NCBI GenBank assembly: GCA_049318625.1
Contig: JBMOGA010000063.1
Span: 1-21,757, forward strand
Origin: JBMOGA01 sp049318625
GTDB lineage: Bacteria > Pseudomonadota > Alphaproteobacteria > Rhizobiales > Hyphomicrobiaceae
Length of the DNA: 21,757 nucleotides
Reading direction: 5' to 3'
The position numbers and the translations under genes were made by a program. The notes beneath the pieces were generated by a model, which worked only from the letters and a program-made list of their open reading frames with translations, had not been told where the DNA came from and made no database searches. Of the stretch, positions 14,170-21,757 are shown piece by piece. Each line of letters begins with the position of its first letter. Positions within the stretch are counted from its first letter, which is position 1.

Positions 14170-16748
14170 CACCCATCGAGTCGATCGCCGTCGGCCGCCG
14201 TCCGTCAGCCCGTTGGCGCCTGCCGTTGCCGCTGGCTCTGGCCTGGCGCGAACTGCGCGGCGGTCTCGGCGGCTTCTACGTATTCATTGCCTGTGTGGCC
14301 CTCGGCGTCACCGTCATTGCGGCGGTCGGCGCCCTGTCCGACGGCCTGAGGGCCGGGTTCGAGCGCCAGGGCGAGCGCATCCTGGGCGGCGACGTGACTT
14401 TGGCACGCGTGCACAAACGGGCCGAACCGGCCGAGCTGACCTGGCTGGCGGCACGCGGCCGCCTCAGCGAAACAGCGACGCTGAGGGCGATGGCGCGAAC
14501 CAAAGACGGCCAGGATCAAACCCTGGTGGAGCTGAAACCCGTCGATCGCGCCTATCCCCTGGCCGGGGCGATCACGCTGCGCGGCGGCGCCACGCTCGAC
14601 GCCACGGTTCGTGGAGGGCTCGGCGCCGCGGTCGAGCCGATCCTCCTCGATCGATTGAACATCAAGATCGGCGACACGATCCGCCTCGGTGAGCTCGAAC
14701 TGCCGGTCACGGCCGTGATCGAGAGCGAGCCGGACTCGATCTCGGACCGCATGACCTTCGGGCCGCGGATCATGGTTTCACACGAGACGATGGAAAAGAC
14801 CGGCCTTGTTCAGCCGGGCACGCTGATCCGCTGGCGCTATGCCATCAAGTTGCAGGATGCCGGGGTTGGCGCCGCCGCACTCACGGCGTTCCGCGACCAG
14901 CTCTCCAAGGGCCTGCCCGAATCGGGTTTCGTGGTGGCCGACCGCCGCGACCCGTCTCCGCGAGTCACACAGACGCTGGATCGGCTGCGCCAGTTCCTGA
15001 CGTTGATCGGCCTCACGGCCCTGATGGTCGGTGGCGTCGGTGTCGCCAACGCCGTCGCGACCTTCATCGACAGGCGCCGCAAGGTCATCGCCACCATGAA
15101 GTCCCTGGGCGCGACCGGCCGAATGATCTTCGCGGTCTTCTTGAGCCAGGTTCTACTCATCGCCGGCCTGGGAGTTGCCATCGGCTTGGTCCTCGGCAAT
15201 CTCGTGCCGATCGTGCTCGATGCCCTCTACGGCAGTGCCTTGCCCGTCCGCGCCGAGCTGACGTTCTCACTCCGCACCGTCACCGCGGCCGCGCTGTACG
15301 GTTTCCTGGTTGCTTTTGTTTTCACCTTGTGGCCGCTCGGCCGAGCGGGCGTCGTCCGGGCCGGCGTGCTCTTTCGCGACGAGGTTTCCGCCGACCGCGC
15401 ACTGCCGCCGCGAGCGGTCATCGTTGCCTCGGTGGTGGCCGGTCTTGCCCTCGTGGCGTTCGCGGTCCTGTCCTCGGAGTCCGACAAACTGGCGTTCTAT
15501 TTCTGCCTGGGACTGGTCGCCATCTTCGCGGTCTTTCTCGGGCTCGGGTGGTTGGTCACCCGGCTGGCGCGCCGGGCACCGCGATCGCGCATGCCGGAAT
15601 GGTCTCTAGCCATCGGCAATATCGGCGGCCCCGAAGGTCTCACGCGCTCGGTGGTGCTGTCGCTCGGTGTCGGATTATCCCTACTGGTCGCCGTCGCCCT
15701 GGCCCATGCCGCGATGGTGGAGGAGCTGTCGGCGCGTCTGCCCAAGCAGAGCCCCAACTACTTCGTGCTCGACATCACGCGCAAGGACGAGGCCACCTTC
15801 GACGCCGCGGTGAAGAAGGTCGTGCCCGAGGCCATCGTGCACAAGGCACCGATGCTGCGCGGCCGCATCGTGCGCATCAAGGACCAGCCGGTCGACCAGA
15901 TCAAGCTGCCGCCGGAGGCCCAATGGGTGCTGAACGGCGATCGTGGCCTGACTTATGCCGATGCCGTCCCACAGGGTTCGAAGCTGGTTGCTGGAGACTG
16001 GTGGGCAGCTGACTACGCCGGTGAGCCGCTCGTGTCCTTCGAGACCGAGCTGGCCAAGCACCTCCGTCTCGGCATCGGCGACACCATCACCGTCAATGTG
16101 CTCGGCCGCAACGTCACGGCTCGCATCGCCAATCTGCGCGAGGTCCAGTGGGAGAGCCTCGCCATCAATTTCGTGATGGTCTTTTCGCCCAATACCTTGC
16201 GGTCTGCGCCCCATAACTTGCTGGCCACCGTGACGTTTCCGGCCGACACGCCGATCGCGGTCGAGGCCCAGGTGGCGCGTGAGATGGGTCAGGTCCTGCC
16301 GGCGGTCACGGCCATCCGGGTCAAGGACGCCCTGGATGCCTTCAACGCGGTGTTCGCCAAGGTGATGGTGGCCGTCCGCGCCGCCGCCGCCGTTACGTTG
16401 ATCGCCGGGGCCCTGGTTCTGGCCGGGGCCTTGGCCACCGCCCAGCGCCGTCGGATCCAGCAGGCCGTCATCCTGAAAGTCGTGGGCGCAACACGGCGGC
16501 GGATCCTGCTGACGCACGCGATCGAGTATGGCCTGCTGGCCGGCGCAACGGCCTTGTTCGCCGTCCTCCTGGGCAGTCTTGCGGCCTGGATCGTCGTGAC
16601 ACGGGTGATGGAGCTCGACTTCGTATTCTCGTTCAGCGCGGTCGCTCAGGCGCTGGGTATAGCCATCTCTCTGGTCATGCTTTTCGGAGGCGTCGGCACC
16701 TGGCAGGTCCTGAAATCGCCCGCCGTCCCTTATTTGCGATCGGAGTAG
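14166..16748 (+). CDS. FtsX/YbbP-like ABC transporter permease
   Basis: An 860-residue inner-membrane permease with two FtsX-like modules. After a short cytosolic start there is a helix near residues 35-55, then a large periplasmic region (about 60-270, containing GGDVTLARVHKRAEP, a MacB-like core). Helices follow at about 280-305, 325-350 and 385-405. Further central helices (about 425-545), a second periplasmic region (about 550-730) and three C-terminal helices (about 735-855) complete it. The cytosolic loops RRKVIATMKSLGATGRMI and RRRIQQAVILKVVGATRRRI are the repeated coupling-helix motif of this superfamily. It resembles E. coli YbbP in size and layout; lipid or lipoprotein handling is plausible but unproven. 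It overlaps the ATPase gene by 4 bp. No terminator is evident after it. Confidence 0.92.
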   Translation: MTPIESIAVGRRPSARWRLPLPLALAWRELRGGLGGFYVFIACVALGVTVIAAVGALSDGLRAGFERQGERILGGDVTLARVHKRAEPAELTWLAARGRLSETATLRAMARTKDGQDQTLVELKPVDRAYPLAGAITLRGGATLDATVRGGLGAAVEPILLDRLNIKIGDTIRLGELELPVTAVIESEPDSISDRMTFGPRIMVSHETMEKTGLVQPGTLIRWRYAIKLQDAGVGAAALTAFRDQLSKGLPESGFVVADRRDPSPRVTQTLDRLRQFLTLIGLTALMVGGVGVANAVATFIDRRRKVIATMKSLGATGRMIFAVFLSQVLLIAGLGVAIGLVLGNLVPIVLDALYGSALPVRAELTFSLRTVTAAALYGFLVAFVFTLWPLGRAGVVRAGVLFRDEVSADRALPPRAVIVASVVAGLALVAFAVLSSESDKLAFYFCLGLVAIFAVFLGLGWLVTRLARRAPRSRMPEWSLAIGNIGGPEGLTRSVVLSLGVGLSLLVAVALAHAAMVEELSARLPKQSPNYFVLDITRKDEATFDAAVKKVVPEAIVHKAPMLRGRIVRIKDQPVDQIKLPPEAQWVLNGDRGLTYADAVPQGSKLVAGDWWAADYAGEPLVSFETELAKHLRLGIGDTITVNVLGRNVTARIANLREVQWESLAINFVMVFSPNTLRSAPHNLLATVTFPADTPIAVEAQVAREMGQVLPAVTAIRVKDALDAFNAVFAKVMVAVRAAAAVTLIAGALVLAGALATAQRRRIQQAVILKVVGATRRRILLTHAIEYGLLAGATALFAVLLGSLAAWIVVTRVMELDFVFSFSAVAQALGIAISLVMLFGGVGTWQVLKSPAVPYLRSE

Positions 16749-16815
16749 CCGCCGGCATCTTGAAGAGACCGCCGTCTATCCTTACCTCGATCGTCAGAAT
16801 AGCGGGGCAACGGCC

Positions 16816-16844
16816 TTGATGTATGGCCCGTTGTCCCACATATT
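16816..16844 (+). promoter_or_regulatory. Candidate sigma-70-type promoter for the BI-1 family gene
   Basis: TTGATG (16816-16821) and CATATT (16839-16844) each match four of six consensus positions and are separated by exactly 17 bp. Transcription would start near 16851, giving a leader of about 40 nt. It sits in the 143-bp gap after the permease gene. It is a pattern match only. Confidence 0.4.
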
Positions 16845-16891
16845 CTGCACGGCGGAACATACGTCCGCGGAAGCGGTCAAAGGGACGAAAG

Positions 16892-17692
16892 ATGGCTCAG
16901 TTCGACAATCGGTATAGCCCGGTTGGCGTTGGTCGCGCAGAAGGCGCTTACGTCGACGAGGGACTGCGCGCATACATGCTGCGCGTCTACAACTATATGG
17001 CGGGTGGCATTCTGCTGACCGGCCTCGTGGCCTACCTGATCTTCACTCAGTCGATCACCGGCGACATGGCCTTCGCAGCGAAGAACGCCGCCGGTCAGGC
17101 GATGGCGCTGAAGCGCGGCATGTTCCTGACGCCGCTCGGTGCCGCTCTCTATGCGTCGCCGCTCAAGTGGGTGATCATGCTGGCCCCTCTGGCCTTCGTG
17201 TTCTTCCTGTCCTTCCGCATCTACTCCATGAGCGTGAGCGCGGCGCAGATCACGTTCTGGCTGTTCGCGGCCACGATGGGTCTGTCCCTGTCGTCGATCT
17301 TCCTGGTCTTCACCGGCCAGTCGATCGCCCAGGTGTTCTTCATCACGGCGGCGATGTTCGCGGCGCTCAGCGTCTACGGCTACACCACCAAGAAGGACCT
17401 TTCGGGCTGGGGCACCTTCCTGTTCATGGGTGTCATCGGTCTGATGCTGGCCGGCCTGCTCAACATCTTCATCCAGTCGAGCGCGCTGCAGTTCGCCATC
17501 TCGGTGATCGGTGTCCTGGTGTTCGCGGGCCTGACCGCCTACGACACGCAGCAGATCAAGGACAACTACTACGCGGTCTTCAACGACGCGACGCTCGCGG
17601 CGAAGTCGGCGATCATGGGGGCTCTGAACCTCTACCTCGACTTCATTAACATGTTCACGTCGCTGCTGAACCTCTTCGGCAACCGCGAGTGA
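16892..17692 (+). CDS. Bax inhibitor-1 / YccA family membrane protein
   Basis: A 266-residue protein with seven hydrophobic segments (about residues 32-54, 91-113, 120-142, 147-168, 176-198, 203-223 and 240-260), the topology of the BI-1/YccA/YbhL family. Bacterial members include YccA, which interacts with the FtsH protease, and BsYetJ, a pH-sensitive calcium leak channel; the role here is not known. The most diagnostic region is the C-terminal AYDTQQIKDNYY with two acidic positions, then the ALNLYLDFINMFTSLLNLFG end, typical of alphaproteobacterial forms. The ATG at 16892 has AAAGGGA about 8 nt upstream; a longer frame to 16823 adds a basic segment not seen in the family. A promoter candidate precedes it and a strong terminator follows, so it is probably monocistronic. 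Confidence 0.94.
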   Translation: MAQFDNRYSPVGVGRAEGAYVDEGLRAYMLRVYNYMAGGILLTGLVAYLIFTQSITGDMAFAAKNAAGQAMALKRGMFLTPLGAALYASPLKWVIMLAPLAFVFFLSFRIYSMSVSAAQITFWLFAATMGLSLSSIFLVFTGQSIAQVFFITAAMFAALSVYGYTTKKDLSGWGTFLFMGVIGLMLAGLLNIFIQSSALQFAISVIGVLVFAGLTAYDTQQIKDNYYAVFNDATLAAKSAIMGALNLYLDFINMFTSLLNLFGNRE

Positions 17693-17717
17693 TCTGACGT
17701 CCTGGACGATGTCATCG

Positions 17718-17751
17718 AGGCCCCGCCACACTGGCGGGGCCTTTACTTTTT
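17718..17751 (+). terminator. Intrinsic terminator after the BI-1 family gene
   Basis: A perfect 10-bp stem, GGCCCCGCCA (17719-17728) with TGGCGGGGCC (17732-17741), encloses a CAC loop and is followed by TTTACTTTTTT. It starts about 26 bp after the BI-1 stop codon and closes that transcription unit before the acetyltransferase gene. Confidence 0.92.
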
Positions 17752-17797
17752 GGGCCGACCGCTGCCTTCTTGGCGACAGCGTTAAGCAGGCTCACAC

Positions 17798-18346
17798 GTG
17801 AACGTATCGGCCATGATCATCCGCCCGGCCACCCCGGCCGACATTCCAGCCATCACCGCGATTTATCGGCCGTCCGTGGCATCCGGCACGGCCAGCTTCG
17901 AGCTCGATCCGCCCGACGAGGCGGAGATGCTGCGGCGTTTCGAGGCTATCACCGCCGCCGGCTACCCCTACCTTGTCGCCGCGCGGGGTGAGGCCGTCAG
18001 CGGCTACGCCTACGTCACCGCTTACAGGACGCGGCCGGCCTATCGCTTCAGCGTCGAAAACTCAATCTATGTTCATCCGGACGCCCAGCGCGGCGGCGTT
18101 GGGCGGTTGCTCTTGCAGGCCCTGATAGACGCCGCGGCGGATCGGGGCTTCCGCCAGATGATCGCTGTCATCGGCGACAGCCGCCATGTCGGCTCGATGG
18201 CGCTGCATCGGTCGCTCGGCTTCACGTTCATCGGAACGATTCACGCCGTCGGCTTCAAGCACGGCCGGTGGCTCGACTCCGTACTGATGCAACGCGCGCT
18301 GGGCGCGGGGGAGTCGACCTCGCCCGAGTCCATCCCGTCGGCATGA
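17798..18346 (+). CDS. GNAT family N-acetyltransferase (phosphinothricin acetyltransferase-like)
   Basis: A 182-residue acetyl-CoA-dependent N-acetyltransferase. The opening IIRPATPADIPAITAIY and the middle ENSIYVHPDAQRGGVGRLLLQALI (acetyl-CoA loop Q97-R-G-G-V-G102) are typical. The late block FIGTIHAVGFKHGRWLDSVLMQR matches the phosphinothricin/methionine-sulfoximine acetyltransferase subfamily. In most bacteria the natural substrates are methionine derivatives such as sulfone or sulfoximine, or other amino compounds, so the herbicide name should not be taken as function. The GTG at 17798 has AAGCAGG 7 nt upstream; an ATG at 17813 fits the usual protein start but has no ribosome site. It follows the BI-1 terminator and converges with DUF2794, 18 bp apart. 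Confidence 0.9.
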   Translation: MNVSAMIIRPATPADIPAITAIYRPSVASGTASFELDPPDEAEMLRRFEAITAAGYPYLVAARGEAVSGYAYVTAYRTRPAYRFSVENSIYVHPDAQRGGVGRLLLQALIDAAADRGFRQMIAVIGDSRHVGSMALHRSLGFTFIGTIHAVGFKHGRWLDSVLMQRALGAGESTSPESIPSA

Positions 18347-18364
18347 GATCGCTACCGGCCGGCT

Positions 18365-18745
18365 TCAGCTGACAACCCGAACCGTCTTTTCCAGCACACC
18401 GAGAACCTGGCGCAAATCGTTGCCGCGCTTGAGGATCAGACCGCCGGCGGCGATGACGCTGAAGGCGCCCTGCTTACGCGACAGCTTGGGGTTCTTCTCG
18501 ATACGATAGATGGGAAACTCACTGGCCCGGCGATAAACCGCGAACACGGCGCGGTCTCGGCCCATCTCGATCGCATAGTCGCGCCAATCGCCTGCCGCGA
18601 CTTTTCGACCGTAAACGGCGAGGATTTCATTGAGCTCGAGCCGATTGAACCGGATGACACCGGTTCCTTGAGCGCCCGCCACGTTGTCCGGGGCAGATCC
18701 CCAGGCCCCGCGCGGGCGAAATGCTATCGGCTCGATGTCGCTCAC
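18365..18745 (-). CDS. DUF2794 domain-containing protein
   Basis: A 126-residue soluble protein that I recognise as the alphaproteobacterial DUF2794 family, function unknown. After a variable N-terminus, the conserved core is IRFNRLELNEILAVYGRKVAAG, then DWRDYAIEM, DRAVFAVYRRASEFPIYRIEK, and a basic NPKLSRKQGAFSVI segment. There is no signal peptide or membrane helix. It uses a GTG start at 18745, supported by a near-perfect AGGAGGTGA just upstream, so it may be translated strongly. It lies downstream of DUF1223 and acnA on the same strand, but a 237-bp gap separates it from DUF1223. Confidence 0.88.
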   Translation of the reverse strand: MSDIEPIAFRPRGAWGSAPDNVAGAQGTGVIRFNRLELNEILAVYGRKVAAGDWRDYAIEMGRDRAVFAVYRRASEFPIYRIEKNPKLSRKQGAFSVIAAGGLILKRGNDLRQVLGVLEKTVRVVS

Positions 18746-18982
18746 GGCTCACCTCCTGTCGCATTGGTGTCATAGTCTTTGCTTCTGGCGCCGCTGGCAA
18801 GTGCCAGGTGACTGCGCGCGGAACGTCCGACCGGCAGAGGCCTCGGTCGGGTCTCGGCGCGACCCGCGCGCGCCGCCAGGATGCGATGGCTCTGGGCGCG
18901 GGACCGTTACACTGGTCGGGACAGGCCCCCACCCAGACCGGCGTGCGGCGCCCCGGAGCCCAACACCCGGGTGATGAGATGG
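18746..18982. other. 237-bp gap between DUF1223 and DUF2794 genes
   Basis: Apart from the strong ribosome site of the DUF2794 gene at its left edge, I see no gene, RNA gene, repeat or clear terminator in this GC-rich stretch. It probably contains the DUF2794 promoter. Short open frames across it on the other strand have no recognisable protein content. Confidence 0.4.
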
Positions 18983-19735
18983 CTATTCGAACCAGCCACC
19001 AGCGATGATCGGGCCACCCTTGCCCTGCTGGACGATCACCGCCGACCGCTCGCCCGGCGATGTCATGATCGCGCTGCGATCGAGCTTGAGGCGCGCCGAG
19101 CCGCCGGACCAAAGGCCGACTGGGATCAGTTCGCGAACGACGTTGTGATAGATGACGGTCTTCCCGCGGTTTTCGCCACGTTGAATGGCCACCGGCACTT
19201 CGGGTCGCACCACCGCGACCCAGACCGTACCTTCGAGCTCGGTGGCCGGCGCCGTCGGACCGATGTCCAGGGCGATTTGCATCGTCGTGCGCCCCATGGA
19301 CAGACCGATGGTGATGGGGCTCGACTTGCAGCGCGAGACGGCCGAAGTAACGGCCTTGTCGACGGTCGCGCGGTCGCTTCCGACGACGCGGGCGGCTCCA
19401 TCGACCACGATCTGCGGGGTATAGATTTGTCCATCGCCCCGGTGCGCTGCGTACTCGCGCTGGCGGGCGGTGAACTTGGCGCTGGCCAAGGTGTCTTTCC
19501 AACCGAGGTAGTCCCAGTAGTCCACCGGCATGGACAAGGCCACCACGTCGCCACGCCGGGCGTATTCGCCGAGCAGCACGTCGGCAGCCGGACACGAGGA
19601 GCAGCCCTGGCTGGTGAACAGCTCGATCACCGGCTTCGGCTGAATCAGCCGAACGACCTCTTCCGCCCGCGCCGGCAATATCGCGCCGACGAGACAGATA
19701 ACGAAGAGGGCAAGTGGATGATTGAATGGGCGCAT
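18983..19735 (-). CDS. DUF1223 domain-containing exported thioredoxin-like protein
   Basis: A 250-residue protein with a signal peptide (residues 1 to about 24, LALFVICLVGAIL then ARA before EEVV), so it is probably periplasmic. The mature N-terminus begins a thioredoxin-like fold: PVIELFTSQGCSSCPAADVLL contains a CxxC pair (C45, C48), followed by VVALSMPVDYWDYLGWKD and a YTPQIVVDG segment that matches the cis-Pro region. This is the DUF1223 family; a redox role is inferred from the CxxC and fold and is not proven. The ATG at 19735 is chosen from the signal peptide, while the longer frame to 19834 runs into the aconitase terminator. It is downstream of acnA on the same strand. Confidence 0.9.
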   Translation of the reverse strand: MRPFNHPLALFVICLVGAILPARAEEVVRLIQPKPVIELFTSQGCSSCPAADVLLGEYARRGDVVALSMPVDYWDYLGWKDTLASAKFTARQREYAAHRGDGQIYTPQIVVDGAARVVGSDRATVDKAVTSAVSRCKSSPITIGLSMGRTTMQIALDIGPTAPATELEGTVWVAVVRPEVPVAIQRGENRGKTVIYHNVVRELIPVGLWSGGSARLKLDRSAIMTSPGERSAVIVQQGKGGPIIAGGWFE

Positions 19736-19820
19736 GGCGGTGAAGTTGAACTCCCTGCGCCACACTATCGCGATTGGCGGGATGACTTGCCAGTCACGTT
19801 TGGTTGAGTCCCGATCGGAA

Positions 19821-19852
19821 ACAGCCGACCGCACGTGAGTGCGGCCGGCTGT
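19821..19852 (-). terminator. Probable terminator downstream of acnA
   Basis: CAGCCG-A-CCGCAC (19822-19834) pairs with GTGCGG-C-CGGCTG (19839-19851) around a GTGA loop. The stem is about 12 bp with one A/C mismatch. On the leftward strand it is followed by only TTT before CCGAT, a weak U-tract, so termination may be partial. It starts 8 bp beyond the acnA stop codon and separates acnA from DUF1223. Confidence 0.65.
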
Positions 19853-19859
19853 AGGTTGA

Positions 19860-21757
19860 TCAGGCGACGCGCGCCAAGTTGCGCAGCACGTAGTGCAGGA
19901 TGCCGCCGTTGCGGAAGTACTCGATTTCGTCGAGGGTATCGATCCGGCAGAGGATCGGGACCTCGGTCACCGTGCCGTTGGCGGAGGTGATCCGGGCCGT
20001 GAGCTTCTGGCGCGGGCGTACATCGGCCAATCCGGCGATCGAGACCAGTTCGTCGCCCTTGAGCCCGAGTGTCTGCCAGCTGGTGCCTTCTTCGAATGTG
20101 AAGGGCACGACGCCCATGCCGACCAGGTTCGAGCGATGGATGCGCTCGAACGACTGGGCGATGACGGCCTTGACGCCGAGCAGATTGGTGCCCTTGGCCG
20201 CCCAGTCGCGCGACGATCCGTTGCCGTACTCCACGCCCGCGAACACGACCAGCGGAACGCCCTCGGCCTCGTAGCGCGTGGCCGCGTCGTAGATGAACAT
20301 CACCTCGCCGGAGGGATGATGCACGGTGAAGCCGCCCTCGCGGACGTTGCCGGCCGCATCGCGCACCATGTTGTTCTTGATGCGGATGTTGGCGAACGTG
20401 CCCCGCATCATCACTTCGTGGTTGCCGCGTCGCGTGCCGTACTGGTTGAAGTCGGCGGGCCGCACCTGCCGCTCGAGCAGGTAGCTGCCGGCCGGGCTTT
20501 CCTTCTTGATCGAGCCGGCGGGCGAGATGTGGTCGGTGGTGATCTTGTCGCCGAACAAGCCGAGGATCCGCGCGTTGGCGATGTCCTGAACCGGCTTCGG
20601 GTCCTTCGTGATGCCCTGGAAATAAGGCGGGTTCTGCACGTAGGTTGAGCCGGAGTTCCACCCGTAGGTGAGACCGGTTCCGGTCTTGATCGCCTGCCAG
20701 CTCGTGTCACCCTTGAACACGTCGGCATACTTCGACGTGAACATCTCGCGCGTCACGTTCTTGGCGATGAACTCGGCGATCTCCATGTTGGTCGGCCAGA
20801 TGTCGCGGAGGAACACCGGCTTGCCGTCGCTCCCCACGCCGAGCGGCTCCTTCGAGAGATCCTTCTGTACGCTGCCCGCCAGCGCATAGGCGACGACGAG
20901 CGGCGGCGACGCCAGATAGTTGGCCTGCACGTCGGGGCTGACGCGGCCCTCGAAGTTGCGGTTGCCGGACAGCACGGCGGCCGCGACGATCCCGTTGTCG
21001 TTGATCGTCTTCGAGATCTCGGCCGGCAGCGGCCCGGAGTTACCGATGCAGGTCGTGCAGCCGAACCCGACCAGATTGAAACCGACCTGATCGAGATAGG
21101 TCTGCAGACCGGCCTTCTCCAGGTAAGCGGCCACGACCTGCGATCCGGGTGCCAGCGAGGTCTTGACCCACGGCTTGCTCTTGAGGCCCTTCGCAACCGC
21201 GTTGCGCGCGAGCAGCCCCGCCCCGATGAGCACGCTGGGGTTCGAGGTGTTCGTGCAGCTGGTGATGGCGGCGATCACCACGTCGCCGTGGCCGATGTCG
21301 AAGTCGCGGCCGTCCACCTTGAAGCGCTCGGCGAGCTTGCCGGGCCGCTTGTACTCGGTTTCCAGAGCGGTCGCGAAGCCGGCCGAGACGTCGGTCAGCG
21401 GTACCCTGCCCTCGGGACGCTTCGGTCCGGCGAGCGACGGCACGACGGTGCTGAGGTCGAGTTCGAGGGTGTCGGTGAACACCGGGTCGGCCGAGGCGGC
21501 GGTGCGGAACAGACCCTGGGCCTTGGCGTAGGCCTCGACAAGGGCGATGCGATGCGTGTCACGGCCCGAGAAGGTCAGGTAGTTCAGGGTCTCCGAATCC
21601 ACCGGGAAGAACCCGCAGGTGGCGCCGTACTCGGGCGCCATGTTGCCGATCGTGGCCCGGTCGGCGAGGCTCATGGTGTCGAGACCGGGGCCGAAGAACT
21701 CCACGAACTTGTTGACCACGCCCTTCTTGCGCAGCATCTGCGTGACGGTCAGCACCA
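19860..21757 (-). CDS. acnA: Aconitate hydratase A (partial, C-terminal two thirds)
   Basis: Aconitase interconverts citrate and isocitrate in the TCA cycle using a [4Fe-4S] cluster. About 632 residues are present of about 895 in the family; the N-terminal 260 or so lie beyond the window edge. The cluster cysteines are in TSCTNTSNPS (codon 21255-21257) and FGCTTCIGNSG (codons 21057-21059 and 21048-21050). Other hallmarks are NMAPEYGATCGFFPVD, QYGTRRGNHEVMMRGTF and the active-site loop GVEYGNGSSRDWAAKG in the swivelling domain. The sequence type is that of AcnA/IRP1-like enzymes, not AcnB. The GTG near 21755 is internal and not a start. A probable terminator follows the stop codon. Confidence 0.96.
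   Translation of the reverse strand, partial: VLTVTQMLRKKGVVNKFVEFFGPGLDTMSLADRATIGNMAPEYGATCGFFPVDSETLNYLTFSGRDTHRIALVEAYAKAQGLFRTAASADPVFTDTLELDLSTVVPSLAGPKRPEGRVPLTDVSAGFATALETEYKRPGKLAERFKVDGRDFDIGHGDVVIAAITSCTNTSNPSVLIGAGLLARNAVAKGLKSKPWVKTSLAPGSQVVAAYLEKAGLQTYLDQVGFNLVGFGCTTCIGNSGPLPAEISKTINDNGIVAAAVLSGNRNFEGRVSPDVQANYLASPPLVVAYALAGSVQKDLSKEPLGVGSDGKPVFLRDIWPTNMEIAEFIAKNVTREMFTSKYADVFKGDTSWQAIKTGTGLTYGWNSGSTYVQNPPYFQGITKDPKPVQDIANARILGLFGDKITTDHISPAGSIKKESPAGSYLLERQVRPADFNQYGTRRGNHEVMMRGTFANIRIKNNMVRDAAGNVREGGFTVHHPSGEVMFIYDAATRYEAEGVPLVVFAGVEYGNGSSRDWAAKGTNLLGVKAVIAQSFERIHRSNLVGMGVVPFTFEEGTSWQTLGLKGDELVSIAGLADVRPRQKLTARITSANGTVTEVPILCRIDTLDEIEYFRNGGILHYVLRNLARVA

Noticed and set aside
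17798..18346. Herbicide (phosphinothricin) resistance gene
   Set aside because: The subfamily name comes from Streptomyces enzymes. Homologues in ordinary proteobacteria usually act on methionine derivatives, and nothing here indicates antibiotic production or resistance.
18881..19807. A 308-codon plus-strand frame opposite DUF1223
   Set aside because: It is the antisense shadow of a gene with a clear signal peptide and CxxC motif, and shows no domain of its own.
1..21757. Mobile element, prophage, CRISPR, defence island or tRNA gene
   Set aside because: No transposase, integrase, spaced direct repeats, cloverleaf or composition shift was seen. All major frames belong to housekeeping or conserved families.

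Overview
This 21.8 kb window is high-GC chromosomal DNA from an alphaproteobacterium. The evidence is an alphaproteobacterial set of families (TimA/Tim44-like, DUF2865, DUF2794, DUF1223, an MltA without a signal peptide) together with SecB and FxsA in a familiar neighbourhood. Order-level placement is inference; a Rhodospirillales-like organism would fit. Genes are tightly packed and the frames are intact. I see no insertion sequence, prophage, CRISPR array, tRNA or rRNA gene, and no composition break, so this reads as a core-genome region.

Left part (1-5500): secB and fxsA run leftward. A 338-bp gap separates them from a rightward envelope cluster: timA-like, mltA and an Smr-domain gene. A SPOUT RNA methyltransferase faces this cluster and is divergent from a zinc-independent quinone oxidoreductase.

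Middle (5500-9760): a TAXI-type TRAP transporter. The periplasmic receptor is followed by a strong intrinsic terminator, then the fused DctQ-DctM permease, then an HSD10-like short-chain dehydrogenase that is probably co-transcribed with the permease. Next (9850-11640) come two tandem DUF2865 paralogues, secreted or membrane-anchored, with the same six-cysteine pattern. Leftward phhB, thpR and a TesA-like SGNH esterase follow. The esterase is divergent from an ABC ATPase and FtsX-like permease pair (YbbA/YbbP type), the same layout as the tesA/ybbA/ybbP locus of E. coli.

Right part (16750-21757): a Bax inhibitor-1 family membrane protein with a good promoter and terminator, a GNAT acetyltransferase, then leftward DUF2794, DUF1223 (exported, with a CxxC motif) and the C-terminal two thirds of aconitase acnA, which runs off the window.

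I did not find a convincing new defence or mobile system. The points most worth a second look are the duplicated six-cysteine DUF2865 pair, the MltA with no possible Sec signal, the terminator inside the TRAP locus, and a possible small ORF or leader just before the timA-like gene.
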